DNA of 33,768 bases from an uncultured Lachnospira sp. (GCA_944381165.1 CALWKC010000030.1:1-33768); one strand, 5' to 3'; shown: positions 15,547 to 25,498, counted from the first letter of the stretch. Numbers and translations: made by a program. Notes: generated from the sequence alone by a model not told the origin.

Positions 15547-16044
15547 AAAAATATTATACTTATCGGAATGCCCGGAAGCGGCAAGAGCACGCTGGGGGTT
15601 GTTCTGGCTAAAAAGCTGGGATACAAATTTATTGATTCTGACCTTTTAATTCAGGAGAAATACGGCAAGACGCTTGAGAGACTGATTGAGGAGTATGGTG
15701 ACGCCGGTTTTATCAAGCTTGAGAATGACGTGAACTGCGGCATTGAGGCAGAGCGCACGGTCATTGCGACAGGAGGCAGCGCTGTGTACGGAAGCGAGGC
15801 TATGGAGCATTTTAAGAAGACAGGAACTGTAATTTACCTTGAGGTTTCCGGGAGCGAGCTTGAGGAGCGCGTAGGCAGTCTTAAGGAGCGCGGAGTAGTA
15901 TCAAACGGAAAGACAAGCGTGGAAGAAATATTTGCCGACAGGAAAAATCTTTACCGCAAATATGCGGATATAACGCTCAGTCAGAACGGAAAGAAAATCA
16001 GAGAGTCAGTTGAGGAGATTTATAATATCGTTGTCGGTTTATAA
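15544..16044 (+). CDS. shikimate-kinase-like P-loop kinase
   Basis: A 166-aa protein of the shikimate kinase/gluconokinase fold. Walker A is GMPGSGKST (residues 8-16), IDSD carries the Mg-binding acidic residue, ATGGSAVY is the shikimate-loop Gly-Gly, and RGVV followed by DRKNLYRKYAD covers lid and core. The FRxxE substrate motif of true AroK is changed to GFIKLEN (Lys instead of Arg), so shikimate may not be the substrate. The GTG at 15544 (MKNIILIGMPGSG) is the likely start, with AGGA at 15535-15538; the frame is open through the structured element to an ATG at 15469. No other aromatic-pathway gene is adjacent. It may be controlled by the element just upstream. Confidence 0.8.
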   Translation: MKNIILIGMPGSGKSTLGVVLAKKLGYKFIDSDLLIQEKYGKTLERLIEEYGDAGFIKLENDVNCGIEAERTVIATGGSAVYGSEAMEHFKKTGTVIYLEVSGSELEERVGSLKERGVVSNGKTSVEEIFADRKNLYRKYADITLSQNGKKIRESVEEIYNIVVGL

Positions 16045-16109
16045 TTGTTTGCAACGCATTGTAAAATGTTTTATACTTAAATAACGGAGCGTTTAGGAGG
16101 AAAAATCAA

Positions 16110-17774
16110 ATGGAAAATGAAGCTGTTTCAAAAAATTTTATTGAACAGATTATAGATAAGGATATAGCTGAGGGATACTGTAAAAAGGTTGTCACGAGAT
16201 TTCCGCCGGAGCCTAACGGTTATCTGCATATAGGACATGCCAAGTCAATATTATTAAATTACGGGCTGGCTGAGGAGTATAACGGACAGTTTAACATGAG
16301 ATTTGACGACACAAATCCAACGAAAGAGAAGGAAGAGTTTGTTGATTCAATTAAACAGGACGTCGAGTGGCTGGGAGCAAAGTGGCACGGAGATGTGCTT
16401 TTCGCGTCGGGCTATTTTGACGAGATGTATGAGGCGGCGGTTAAGCTTATACGAAAAGGGAAGGCATATGTGTGCGATTTGACTCCCGAACAGATAAGGG
16501 AGTACCGGGGTACGCTCACCGAGCCGGGAAAAGAGAGCCCTTACAGAAACCGCTCGGTAGAGGAAAACCTTGAGCTTTTCGAGAATATGAAAAACGGCGT
16601 TTACAGGGACGGGGAGAAGGTGCTTCGCGCAAAGATTGATATGGCGTCCCCGAATATCAATATGAGAGACCCTATTCTGTACAGAGTTGCGCATATACCG
16701 CACCACAGGACAGGAGATAAATGGTGTATTTACCCTATGTATGATTTCGCGCATCCTATAGAAGACGCCATTGAGGGAGTTTCACACTCAATCTGCACGC
16801 TTGAGTTTGAGGACCACAGACCGCTCTATGACTGGGTTGTAAGAGAGCTTGAGTATGAAAATCCTCCAAAGCAGATAGAATTTGCAAAATTGTACCTCAA
16901 CAATGTTGTCACAGGAAAAAGATACATTAAAAAGCTTGTCGAGGAGGGAATTGTCGACGGCTGGGATGACCCAAGACTTGTTTCAATAGCCGCTCTCAGG
17001 AGAAGAGGCTTCACGCCGGAATCGATAAAGATGTTTGTCGAGCTTGTCGGTGTTACAAAGAGCCAGGGTGCAGTCGAATATCCTATGCTTGAGTACTGTA
17101 TACGAGAAGATTTAAAGCTTAAGGCACGCCGTATGATGGCGGTTATAAATCCTGTAAAGGTTATTATTGACAATTATCCCGAGGGTCAGGTTGAGTATAT
17201 GGAGGTCCCTAATAATCAGGAAAATCCTGAGCTCGGAATGAGAAAAGTTCCGTTTACAAGGGAGCTTTATATTGAGAGAGACGACTTTATGATAGAGCCG
17301 CCTAAAAAGTATTTCAGAATGTTTCCGGGAAACGAAGTGCGTCTTATGAATGCGTATTTTGTGACCTGCGTTGATTACAAGACTGATGAAGACGGAAATG
17401 TAACCGAAATACACTGTACCTATGACCCGCAGACAAGAGGCGGCAACTTTGAGGGACGCAAGGTAAAGGGAACTATTCACTGGGTATCCGCTACAGAGGG
17501 TAAGCAGGTGGAAGTTCGTCTCTATGAAAATATTGTAGATGAAGAAAAGGGAGTATACAATGAGGAGGACGGCTCAATCAATGTAAATCCTAATTCACTT
17601 ACGGTTATAAAAAACTGTTATGTAGAGCCGGAGCTTGTAAAGGCGGAAAAGGAAGATAAATTCCAGTTTGTGAGAAACGGTTATTTTTGCGCCGATATGA
17701 AAGACAGCGAAGCGGGAAGACCTGTTTTCAACAGAATAGTTTCGCTTAAAAGCTCGTTTAAGCTTCCAAAATAA
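16110..17774 (+). CDS. glnS: glutaminyl-tRNA synthetase
   Basis: A 554-aa class Ic synthetase that charges tRNA-Gln directly. Visible are [15 protein letters not shown] (HIGH motif), [54 protein letters not shown], and the C-terminal beta-barrel blocks [13 protein letters not shown] and [15 protein letters not shown], co-linear with the E. coli enzyme. The KMSKS-like loop reads [10 protein letters not shown] where E. coli has VMSKRKL, so only the Lys-Arg pair is kept. Ribosome binding site AGGAGG about 9 nt before the ATG. It follows the AroK-like gene by 65 bases. Confidence 0.97.
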   Translation: MENEAVSKNFIEQIIDKDIAEGYCKKVVTRFPPEPNGYLHIGHAKSILLNYGLAEEYNGQFNMRFDDTNPTKEKEEFVDSIKQDVEWLGAKWHGDVLFASGYFDEMYEAAVKLIRKGKAYVCDLTPEQIREYRGTLTEPGKESPYRNRSVEENLELFENMKNGVYRDGEKVLRAKIDMASPNINMRDPILYRVAHIPHHRTGDKWCIYPMYDFAHPIEDAIEGVSHSICTLEFEDHRPLYDWVVRELEYENPPKQIEFAKLYLNNVVTGKRYIKKLVEEGIVDGWDDPRLVSIAALRRRGFTPESIKMFVELVGVTKSQGAVEYPMLEYCIREDLKLKARRMMAVINPVKVIIDNYPEGQVEYMEVPNNQENPELGMRKVPFTRELYIERDDFMIEPPKKYFRMFPGNEVRLMNAYFVTCVDYKTDEDGNVTEIHCTYDPQTRGGNFEGRKVKGTIHWVSATEGKQVEVRLYENIVDEEKGVYNEEDGSINVNPNSLTVIKNCYVEPELVKAEKEDKFQFVRNGYFCADMKDSEAGRPVFNRIVSLKSSFKLPK

Positions 17775-17844
17775 GACCGTTAAAAATAAGGCGCTTGATA
17801 ACGGCGGCGCTGTCTGAAAATTCCGAAACGGAGAATGAATTGTA

Positions 17845-18609
17845 ATGAGTGAAATGACTAATAATATAGCGGAAGAGAGCGCTTATATTTTTGAAAAAAA
17901 GATTGACTGTCCGATATGCCGTAAAGAGTTTTCCGCGATGCAGGTAAAGACAGGAAAAGCAAGATTTCAGGGAACGGATGATGATTTAAGACCGAGGTAT
18001 CAGGGCGTTGACACGATAAAATATGATATTTATATGTGTCCGCACTGCGGATATGCTGCAGTCGCGCGTGAGTTTAACAATGTCACGCCAAAGCAGAGAC
18101 AGCTTATCATGTCTGAAATAGGCAATAAATATGCCGGCTCGGATACTCATCATGAGGGCGCATACACCTATGACGAGGCGATTGTGCGGTATAAAATGGC
18201 GCTCCTGACAGCGATAAAGAAACCTTCAAAGCTCAGTGAATGCGCGTATCTGTGCCTCAAGCTGTCATGGCTTTACCGTGCAGCAGGGGAGCAGCTTGCT
18301 GCTGACGCGCAGGGACGCGAGCTGTCGCCAAATGAAAGGAAACATCTTGAGGATTGCAGACAGGGCGAGCGGCAGTATCACAGTCAGGCATATAACGGGC
18401 TTAAGGAGGCTTTGCTCAAGGAATATCCTCCTATATGCGGAATGGATGAGGATACACTAAATTATCTTATGTCTGTGCTTGCCTATCACTGTGAAGATAC
18501 AGGCAGCGCAAGCCAGTTCGGCTACATGGTGCTCAGTTCACGCACGGCATCATCAAAGCTTAAAGAAAAAGAGCGTGAAATTATGGAAATAATGAAGACG
18601 GAGAGTTAG
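17845..18609 (+). CDS. DUF2225 family protein
   Basis: A 254-aa soluble protein with two zinc-binding pairs: CPICRKEF (about residues 19-26) and CPHCGYAAV (about 67-75), separated by a KARFQGTDDDLRPRYQGVD segment, which is the DUF2225 signature. The C-terminal part is helical and repeat-like (TPR-like). The function of the family is unknown. Its stop is 2 bases from the start of the LtaS-like gene, so the two are probably cotranscribed. Confidence 0.88.
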   Translation: MSEMTNNIAEESAYIFEKKIDCPICRKEFSAMQVKTGKARFQGTDDDLRPRYQGVDTIKYDIYMCPHCGYAAVAREFNNVTPKQRQLIMSEIGNKYAGSDTHHEGAYTYDEAIVRYKMALLTAIKKPSKLSECAYLCLKLSWLYRAAGEQLAADAQGRELSPNERKHLEDCRQGERQYHSQAYNGLKEALLKEYPPICGMDEDTLNYLMSVLAYHCEDTGSASQFGYMVLSSRTASSKLKEKEREIMEIMKTES

Positions 18610-18611
18610 AT

Positions 18612-20621
18612 TTGAAAAGGTGTCTTTTGTGGTGCAAATCCGCAGCGATTTACGGACTGCATACAGAGGTGGGAAGAATATTTGTGTTTTCACTGCTCAT
18701 AAATATTCTGGTAGAATGTTTGAATCACAGAAATTTATGGGGATTGACAGAGCTGTTTGTCAATCCCGTTGTGTTTTTGTATAACACGCTTATTATTATG
18801 CTTACAATGTGCGTTTCGCTTTTTACGAGGCGCAAGATTTTTGCGGGCGTGACAATCGGAGGTATATGGGTGGTACTTGCGGTTATAAATTTTGTCGTGC
18901 TGTCATCGAGAAAGACGCCTTTTACCGCAATGGACATATATCTCATTCAGGACGCTATAAAGGTTATACCTGTGTATCTTAACGTGTTTCAGATTATCCT
19001 TATAGTGGTCGCGGTTATAGCCGGTATTGCAGGCCTGGTGTTTTTGTGGATTAAAGGGCCTAAAGTGCCGACAGAGTTAAATCTTAAATCCAGGCTGTTA
19101 TGGGCTGCAGTAAAGACGGCAGTTGTCGGAGTACTGGTTTTGGGACTGACGCTTGTTCTTATTCCGATGGGAGTTCTCGGACGCAATTTCGGCAATCTCG
19201 GAAACGCGTATAAACAGTACGGATTTGCGTACTGCTTTTCCTGCAGTGTTGTAGGGCGGGGTATAAGCAAGTCGGATGATTATTCTGAGGAATATATGGA
19301 TGGTATAAAGGAGCAGCTTGATACGAGTCAGGGAGTAGAAAATTCACAATCACATCCGAATATTATTTTTGTCCAGCTCGAGTCATTTTTTAATCCTGAG
19401 CGCATAAAGGGAGTAGAGTTTTCAAGCGAGCCGCTGCCTAATTTTAAAAAGTATTCGACAGAGTACTCTGCCGGGTATATTTCTGTGCCTTGTTTCGGAG
19501 CGGGCACTGCAAATACCGAATTTGAGGTGCAGACAGGTATCAACCTCGATGATTTCGGCCCCGGAGAATATCCGTACAAGACAGTGCTTCAGTCGGCAAT
19601 CTGCGAATCCGCGGCATATAATCTGAAAAGCTTAGGTTACAGTACACATGCACTGCACAACAACGACGGAACATTTTACAACAGAAATAAAGTGTTCCCG
19701 CATCTTGGATATGACAGCTTTACATCTGTTGAGTATATGACAAATATTGAGTACACTCCTACAGGCTGGGCTAAGGATAAAATACTTACGGGTGAAATTG
19801 AAAAGCTCCTTGACAAGACCGATGGCTCTGATTATATTTATACAATTTCTGTTCAGGGACACGGGGATTATCCTTCACAGATGCCCGAAGGGTATACTCC
19901 TGAAATCAAGGTTGAGGGCTTCTTTGACGAGGACAGCGAAGAGGCGTTTGAGTATTATGTAAATCAGCTTCACGAGATGGATAAGTTTATCGGCGAGCTG
20001 GTGGATATGCTTTCGAAACGAGGGGAGGAGACTGTGCTTGTAATGTACGGCGACCATCTTCCGGGATTTTCATTTACGGACGATAATCTGTCATACGGTG
20101 ATATATATCAGACGCCTTATTTTGTATGGGATAATATAGGGCTTAAGAGAGAGTATAAGAATATTGAGGCATATCAGCTTTCATCATATCTTTTTGAAAG
20201 ACTTGGCATAACAGAAGGGTATATCAACAGGTATCATCAGAAATATAAATATTCTGAGGATTATCTTAAAAATTTAAAAATCCTTGAGTATGATATACTA
20301 TACGGAGATCATGAAATTTACGGCGGAGAAAATCCGTATAAGGCCACAGATATGGTTATGGGTACCGACGAGATAAAAATAACAAAGGCGTATGCTTACG
20401 GAGACCATGTATGTGTAGAGGGTGAAAATTTTAATGATTTCAGTGTTGTGCTTGTAAATGAAAAAGAATATCCTACCGTTATTGTCAACGGAAATATGCT
20501 TACGGTAGAGGGAGTGAAGCTTAAAGCAGGTGATAAAGTTTCTGTCATTCAGCGAGGAAAGGATAAAATTGAACTCAGCAGGGTAACTCTTGAACTGACG
20601 GTTGACAATACAAAACCGTAA
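18612..20621 (+). CDS. LtaS-type phosphoglycerol transferase / sulfatase-family membrane enzyme
   Basis: A 669-aa protein with five N-terminal membrane helices (about residues 20-195) and an extracellular alkaline-phosphatase-superfamily domain starting at PNIIFVQLESFFNPERIKG. The likely nucleophile is T299 in GAGTANTEFEVQTG; TISVQGHGDYP and MYGDHLPGF supply metal-site residues. This is the layout of lipoteichoic acid synthase, which transfers glycerol phosphate from phosphatidylglycerol. After the catalytic domain there is an extra beta-rich domain of about 75 residues (ITKAYAYGDHVCVEGENF to the end), not part of classical LtaS. The start is TTG 18612, with GGAGAG overlapping the end of the DUF2225 gene; no ATG fits the first helix. 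Confidence 0.88.
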   Translation: MKRCLLWCKSAAIYGLHTEVGRIFVFSLLINILVECLNHRNLWGLTELFVNPVVFLYNTLIIMLTMCVSLFTRRKIFAGVTIGGIWVVLAVINFVVLSSRKTPFTAMDIYLIQDAIKVIPVYLNVFQIILIVVAVIAGIAGLVFLWIKGPKVPTELNLKSRLLWAAVKTAVVGVLVLGLTLVLIPMGVLGRNFGNLGNAYKQYGFAYCFSCSVVGRGISKSDDYSEEYMDGIKEQLDTSQGVENSQSHPNIIFVQLESFFNPERIKGVEFSSEPLPNFKKYSTEYSAGYISVPCFGAGTANTEFEVQTGINLDDFGPGEYPYKTVLQSAICESAAYNLKSLGYSTHALHNNDGTFYNRNKVFPHLGYDSFTSVEYMTNIEYTPTGWAKDKILTGEIEKLLDKTDGSDYIYTISVQGHGDYPSQMPEGYTPEIKVEGFFDEDSEEAFEYYVNQLHEMDKFIGELVDMLSKRGEETVLVMYGDHLPGFSFTDDNLSYGDIYQTPYFVWDNIGLKREYKNIEAYQLSSYLFERLGITEGYINRYHQKYKYSEDYLKNLKILEYDILYGDHEIYGGENPYKATDMVMGTDEIKITKAYAYGDHVCVEGENFNDFSVVLVNEKEYPTVIVNGNMLTVEGVKLKAGDKVSVIQRGKDKIELSRVTLELTVDNTKP

Positions 20622-20630
20622 TGTTAATAT
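20602..20630 (+). promoter_or_regulatory. strong promoter for the cold-shock gene
   Basis: TTGACA (20602-20607), 17-nt spacer, TAATAT (20625-20630). The -35 box lies in the last codons of the LtaS-like gene. The leader to the cold-shock start would be about 50 nt. Confidence 0.65.
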
Positions 20631-20687
20631 GAACTTGATGTATTGCTATAGCTGCGGTCATCACATATTTTTTTGGAGGTACTTGAA

Positions 20688-20885
20688 ATGAAAGGTACAG
20701 TAAAGTGGTTCAACAATCAGAAAGGGTACGGCTTCATCAACGATGAGAACGGGAATGATGTTTTCGTACACTATTCAGGTCTTAACATGGAGGGCTTTAA
20801 GTCATTAGACGAGGGCGCTCAGGTTGAGTTTGACGTTACAGAAGGGGCAAAGGGTCCTCAGGCTACTAACGTAACAAAATTATAA
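20688..20885 (+). CDS. csp: cold-shock protein (CspA family)
   Basis: A 65-aa single OB-fold protein that binds single-stranded RNA and DNA and acts as an RNA chaperone. It shows the start [17 protein letters not shown] (RNP1 KGYGFI) and RNP2 VFVHYS. The start at 20688 is set by GGAGG (20675-20679) and by the family N-terminus; the frame is open to an ATG at 20673, which lies before that site. It has its own promoter inside the end of the preceding gene. Confidence 0.96.
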   Translation: MKGTVKWFNNQKGYGFINDENGNDVFVHYSGLNMEGFKSLDEGAQVEFDVTEGAKGPQATNVTKL

Positions 20886-21073
20886 TCCGAAAGTTTTACA
20901 GTGTGCCTTTTTTAATATACAATCCAGTTATTGAAAAGATATATTGTTATGCAATCAAGATTATGAGGGGAGCAGCTGCATATTTTGTGGCTGCTTCTTG
21001 TTTGTTGGAGGACAGTCTTTTGTGATGATATACAAGCAGCTTGCAGATAAAATTTAACGAAATGAGGTAGTTT

Positions 21074-21892
21074 ATGGAAGGTATTGATTTTACACAGCAG
21101 CTTCCGAATGGTGTTGAAGGAATGATAATGGCGGGAGGAATTTTGCTGCTGTCATTTTTCATTGTTATGTTCATTGTTGTCAAGAAGCGTTGGAAAGGAA
21201 AGCTGATGCCGTTCTTTCTTGGATTTATGACATATACAATTTTTGTGTTTATGTGTGTAAATCTTATAACATCTGCACTGGCTCTTATACCGAGTGTAGA
21301 TATGGCGTTTACTTATAATCAGACCGCTTATATAATTCTGTACTATCTGCTTGCGGGTATAGCGTTTCTTATAGCCAGAATGGTTTTGACGCGTATGCTC
21401 ACAGAGCGTTTTGAGACACGGGGAGACGTGTATATGGCGGGGCTGGGACTTGGAATAGGTGACAGTATTCTGTATGGCGTTACGGCGGTTTCTTATTACG
21501 TATGGTGTATAGCAATCAGGGGCGAGGGTCTTGAGTCCGCGTTTGCGGGGCTTTCGAGCGAGGATGTGATCGCAACCTACGAATCAATAACGACGCTGTT
21601 TACATCACCAATAATTCTGTGGTTTCTGTTGGGGATAAGCTGTATAATGGATATGCTTATTCAGTTTGCACTTGTGATTACGGCATACGGACAGCTTAAA
21701 GGATACCTGCCGGGATACTGGAGTATGTTGTCGGTCGGAATTTATTTTGTGAATGCAATTTCATTCCAGCTCTATGACAGCCGGTCTGTTGTAAGCATAG
21801 CAATAGCATTTGCCGTTAAGCTTGTGATATTTGCCGCATCAATGTACTATGCACTTTATGTCGCCGGAAGGCAGATAAAATACGAGGAATAA
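21074..21892 (+). CDS. polytopic membrane protein, YhfC-like topology
   Basis: A 272-aa protein with about seven membrane helices (first GGILLLSFFIVMFIVVKKRW, last VVSIAIAFAVKLVIFAASMYY). The layout recalls the YhfC family, but the GHGxxE-like metalloprotease motif of that family is not evident; the matching place reads GLGLGIGDSILYGV. The family assignment is therefore weak. It lies 12 bases before the P-type ATPase gene, with which it is probably cotranscribed. The upstream 20886-21073 gap holds only a weak hairpin (AGCAGC 20971-20976 / GCTGCT 20990-20995). Confidence 0.7.
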   Translation: MEGIDFTQQLPNGVEGMIMAGGILLLSFFIVMFIVVKKRWKGKLMPFFLGFMTYTIFVFMCVNLITSALALIPSVDMAFTYNQTAYIILYYLLAGIAFLIARMVLTRMLTERFETRGDVYMAGLGLGIGDSILYGVTAVSYYVWCIAIRGEGLESAFAGLSSEDVIATYESITTLFTSPIILWFLLGISCIMDMLIQFALVITAYGQLKGYLPGYWSMLSVGIYFVNAISFQLYDSRSVVSIAIAFAVKLVIFAASMYYALYVAGRQIKYEE

Positions 21893-21904
21893 TTACGAGG
21901 AAGA

Positions 21905-24262
21905 ATGATAGAAGTTAAAACACCTGATACTGATATTGATAACGGACTTTCTATGGAGGAAGTTGACAGACTGACGAGAGCGGGACTCTACAATGAGCCC
22001 GTTAAGAGTCAGTCTAAAAGTGTTTGGCAGATAATAGCGGGAAATGTATTTACGTATTTCAATTTAATATTTGCAATTTTTGCAGCGCTTTTAATTCTGG
22101 TAAGGTCATATATTAATATGACCTTTCTTCCGATTTTAATCATAAATACGATGATTGGAATTGTGCAGGAGATAAGGACAAAACATGTACTGGACAAACT
22201 TACGCTTCTTAACGCTCCCAAGACAAGGGTTATAAGGGAGGGGAGTGAGAGCGAGGTGGATTCCGAGACGCTGGTGCAGGGGGACTTATGCGTTTTTTCG
22301 GCGGGTAAGCAGATTTGCGCAGATGCGCGTATTGTTCGGGGAAACGTCCGGGTAAATGAATCTCTTGTAACCGGTGAATCCGATGAAATCACAAAGAGTC
22401 CGGGAGACGCTCTTCTTTCGGGAAGCTATGTGGTATCCGGCGAGTGCCGTGCCGTTCTTGAACATGTTGGACTTTCGTCATATGCGTCAAAGATTGCGCT
22501 CGAGGCGAAGGCATCGAGAAAAAAACAGCAGACTGAGATGATGCGCTCTTTGGACAAGCTGGTAAAGGTTATCGGAATTGCTATTATTCCTATAGGTTTA
22601 CTGATGTTTTGCAGCACATTCTTTTTCCTTAAAAATTCTTTTCAGCAGAGTGTTGTATCAGTGATTGCGGCTCTTGTCGGAATGATACCTGAGGGGCTTT
22701 ATCTTCTTGCAAGTGTTGCATTGGTTGTCAGCGTTATGCGTCTTGGCAGAAAAAAGGTTCTTGTCCATGAAATGGCATGTGTTGAAACGCTTGCGAGGGT
22801 TAATGTTCTGTGTGTAGACAAGACCGGAACTATAACAGAGGAAAAGATGTCTGTTTCAGAGGTTGTGCCTCTTGAAAATTATAATACCGGAAATTATCCG
22901 TCGCTTCACGAAATGATTGGAAATCTTGTAAACAATCTTCCGGCGGACAATATAACGGTTGAGACGCTTAAGGAATATTTTAACGCAGAGCACAGTATGG
23001 ATGCGGAAAGCGTCTGTCCGTTTTCGTCAGAGACAAAATACAGTGCGGCTGCATTTGGTGACGGTCAGGTGTACATTATGGGAGCACCGGAAAAGGTGCT
23101 TCTGGAGCGTTACGGAGTTTACCGGAAGCAGATTGAGAGATATGCACGCAGAGGGCTGCGTGTAATGATTTTCGGAGTGTGCTCCGTCAATCCTGCCGGA
23201 AAGCCGCTTCAAAAGCCAATAGAGCCGCTCGCCCTTATCGTGCTTGGAAACGCAATACGTGATGACGCAAAGGAAACCTTTAAATATTTCGCCGACCAGG
23301 GTGTTGAAATAAAGGTAATATCGGGAGATAATCCTATAACTGTATCAAGCGTGGCAAAGGACGCAGGAATTGCAGGCGCAGAGAATTGTGTCGACGCATC
23401 GTCTCTTGACACTGATGAAAAGCTTGCCGAGGCGGCAGTTAAGTATACGGTGTTCGGAAGAGTTCAGCCTGACCAGAAACGCCGTATTGTCCAGGCATTG
23501 AAGGCTTCGGGAAAGGTCGTGGCGATGACGGGAGACGGCGTTAATGATGTGCTTGCGTTAAAAAGCGCCGACTGCAGCGTGGCATTTCGCTCGGGAAGCG
23601 ACGCGGCATGCAACGCGGCTCAGATAGTACTGCTGGAATCGAATTTTTCGTGCATGCCTTCAGTTGTTCTCGAGGGCAGGCGCGTTGTAAATAATATACA
23701 GAGAACGGCGGCATTATTTCTCGTGAAAAATATTTTTTCAATGCTGCTTGCTGTATTTACGCTTATAGCAGGTCACAGGTACCCGCTTTATCCTACGCAG
23801 CTGTCGCTGCTGGGAGCTTTTACAATCGGAGCTCCGGGTTTTCTGCTCGCGCTTCAGCCGAATAAAAATATAATAAGCGGCAACTTTCTTGTCAATGTCA
23901 CTATAAAGGCGCTGCCCGCGGCGCTGACGGATTTTCTGCTTGTTGCGCTGTTTTCATTGTACAGCAATTTCAGCGGAATACCGCACGAACAGCTTTCTAC
24001 CACTGTGGCATTTATTCTGCTCACGGTCGGAATGGCGGAGCTGGTTCGTGTGTGCAAACCGCTGAATTGGATAAGAACATGTATATGTGCGGCTATGGGA
24101 ATAGGTATAGTAATCAGCGTGATATTTTTCGGTGAGCTTTTTGCAATCAGCGCGCTCACGCCGGGAATGTGGGTACATACAATTATCTGGATGGTATGTT
24201 CAATCCCTATCTTCTACGTAATGTGCAGGCTTGTCGGAAAATTATTTGACAGATTTCTCTGA
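21905..24262 (+). CDS. cation-transporting P-type ATPase, CtpE-like
   Basis: A 785-aa P-type ATPase. The phosphorylated aspartate is D305 in CVDKTGTITEE; the actuator loop is NESLVTGESDEI; the hinge is MTGDGVNDVLALKSAD. The ion-site helix has GMIPEGLYLLASVAL, the PEGL form seen in CtpE-type and calcium/magnesium-type pumps rather than the CPx of heavy-metal pumps. There is no N-terminal metal-binding domain. Ca2+ is the best guess by analogy with mycobacterial CtpE, but the ion is not proven by the sequence. The ribosome binding site is GAGGAAG. Its 3' end overlaps the converging lipoprotein gene by 21 bases. Confidence 0.88.
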   Translation: MIEVKTPDTDIDNGLSMEEVDRLTRAGLYNEPVKSQSKSVWQIIAGNVFTYFNLIFAIFAALLILVRSYINMTFLPILIINTMIGIVQEIRTKHVLDKLTLLNAPKTRVIREGSESEVDSETLVQGDLCVFSAGKQICADARIVRGNVRVNESLVTGESDEITKSPGDALLSGSYVVSGECRAVLEHVGLSSYASKIALEAKASRKKQQTEMMRSLDKLVKVIGIAIIPIGLLMFCSTFFFLKNSFQQSVVSVIAALVGMIPEGLYLLASVALVVSVMRLGRKKVLVHEMACVETLARVNVLCVDKTGTITEEKMSVSEVVPLENYNTGNYPSLHEMIGNLVNNLPADNITVETLKEYFNAEHSMDAESVCPFSSETKYSAAAFGDGQVYIMGAPEKVLLERYGVYRKQIERYARRGLRVMIFGVCSVNPAGKPLQKPIEPLALIVLGNAIRDDAKETFKYFADQGVEIKVISGDNPITVSSVAKDAGIAGAENCVDASSLDTDEKLAEAAVKYTVFGRVQPDQKRRIVQALKASGKVVAMTGDGVNDVLALKSADCSVAFRSGSDAACNAAQIVLLESNFSCMPSVVLEGRRVVNNIQRTAALFLVKNIFSMLLAVFTLIAGHRYPLYPTQLSLLGAFTIGAPGFLLALQPNKNIISGNFLVNVTIKALPAALTDFLLVALFSLYSNFSGIPHEQLSTTVAFILLTVGMAELVRVCKPLNWIRTCICAAMGIGIVISVIFFGELFAISALTPGMWVHTIIWMVCSIPIFYVMCRLVGKLFDRFL

Positions 24263-25261
24263 AAAGCTTGTGTCAACAAGTTTATCGTAAGGAACATCCT
24301 CGTTGAGTTCGCCAGCCTGCTTTAAAATATCGGTGAGCAGGTTGAATGACTCCTCTGTGAATATTGTGTCGCTCTTCCATGTGTCCTGAGATTTGTAGCG
24401 CTCTACAATTTTTGTGAGTGTGTCAGTGTCGGTCTCTGTAAACTGCGGAGCTATAACTGCTGCAATCTCAGCGCTGGTATGGCTGTTTACATAGTCGAGT
24501 CCCTTCTGGATTGCGTTGGTGAAGGACTGTATTATTTCAGGATTTTTTTCTATATAACTCTTCTTTGCGCAGTACGCGGTATAAGGTACATATCCGCTGT
24601 CTACTCCGAGAGATGCGACAACGTAACCTTTTCCCTCGGCTTCTATTGCTGTGGCAGACGGCTCAAACTCGGCGGTGAAGTCTCCGAGGCCTGAGGCGAA
24701 GGCGGCAGCGGTGGAGCCGAAATCAATATTCTGTACAATCTCTACGTCTGTTTCGGGGTCGATCCCGTTCTTTTTGAGAATATATTCGAGAAGCATCTGA
24801 GGCATTCCGCCTGCTCTGCCGCCGAGAACGGTTTTTCCTTTAATGTCATCCCATTTAAAATCGGTTATATTATCCCTTGAGACAAGGAAGTTGCCTGCAC
24901 GCTGTGTGAGCTGTGCAAAATTCACGGCATAATCAGATGAGCCTCCCGTATATATATAGATAGACGATTCAGAGCCCATAAAGCCTATATCCGCATCTCC
25001 GCTTATAAGAGATGTCATAACCTTGTCGGCACCGAAGCCGGTGACAAGAGTAAGCTCAATACCTTCCTCTTCAAAGTATCCGTTTTCGATTGCAACATAC
25101 TGAGGCGCATAGAAGATAGAGTGAGCAACCTCATTGAGCGTAAGTTTGGTGGTCGTGGTATCGTTGTTTTCGGTCTTTTTTGACGAACATCCAACCAGGC
25201 CTGAACATACCATGACGATGCACATTATAACAGCAAAAAAACGCTTGAATTTAAAATGCAT
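24242..25261 (-). CDS. ABC-transporter substrate-binding lipoprotein (NMT1/SsuA-ThiY type)
   Basis: A 339-aa secreted lipoprotein. The signal peptide ends in the lipobox SGLVGCSS, with lipidated Cys at about residue 25. The mature part starts KLTLNEVAHSIFYAPQYVAI, then ENGYFEEEGIELTLVTGFGA, the usual opening of the NMT1/OpuAC-like periplasmic-binding fold that carries thiamine precursors, sulfonates or nitrate; GSTAAAFASGLGDFTAEFEP follows. GGAG lies 5 nt before the ATG. No permease or ATPase gene is adjacent, so it is an orphan here. Its stop codon overlaps the end of the convergent P-type ATPase gene. Confidence 0.88.
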   Translation of the reverse strand: MHFKFKRFFAVIMCIVMVCSGLVGCSSKKTENNDTTTTKLTLNEVAHSIFYAPQYVAIENGYFEEEGIELTLVTGFGADKVMTSLISGDADIGFMGSESSIYIYTGGSSDYAVNFAQLTQRAGNFLVSRDNITDFKWDDIKGKTVLGGRAGGMPQMLLEYILKKNGIDPETDVEIVQNIDFGSTAAAFASGLGDFTAEFEPSATAIEAEGKGYVVASLGVDSGYVPYTAYCAKKSYIEKNPEIIQSFTNAIQKGLDYVNSHTSAEIAAVIAPQFTETDTDTLTKIVERYKSQDTWKSDTIFTEESFNLLTDILKQAGELNEDVPYDKLVDTSFSEKSVK

Positions 25262-25498
25262 ATTTACTCCATTGATATTTTTTATTATAATATGTGAGAA
25301 AAAATAAGTGTTTCATTTTTTTCCCTTTTATGGTATTATGTTTATAATTATAAGAGGGTATCAAAGCAATTAAAGTTGTCCGATAGCTTATTATTTTACG
25401 GCGTGATTATTTTCGGTGATTGCGGGGCTTAAGCCGGAAAACTGAGTACTGTTGGAGAAAGCTGTACAGGCTGTATGGGCGGAAGGAGAGAATGCACT

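Noticed and set aside
25362-25386. Sigma-28-like promoter before the chemoreceptor (CAAA ... CCGATA)
   Set aside because: The -10 half is partly right, but the -35 half is poor and the spacing is 13 rather than 15, so I do not call it.
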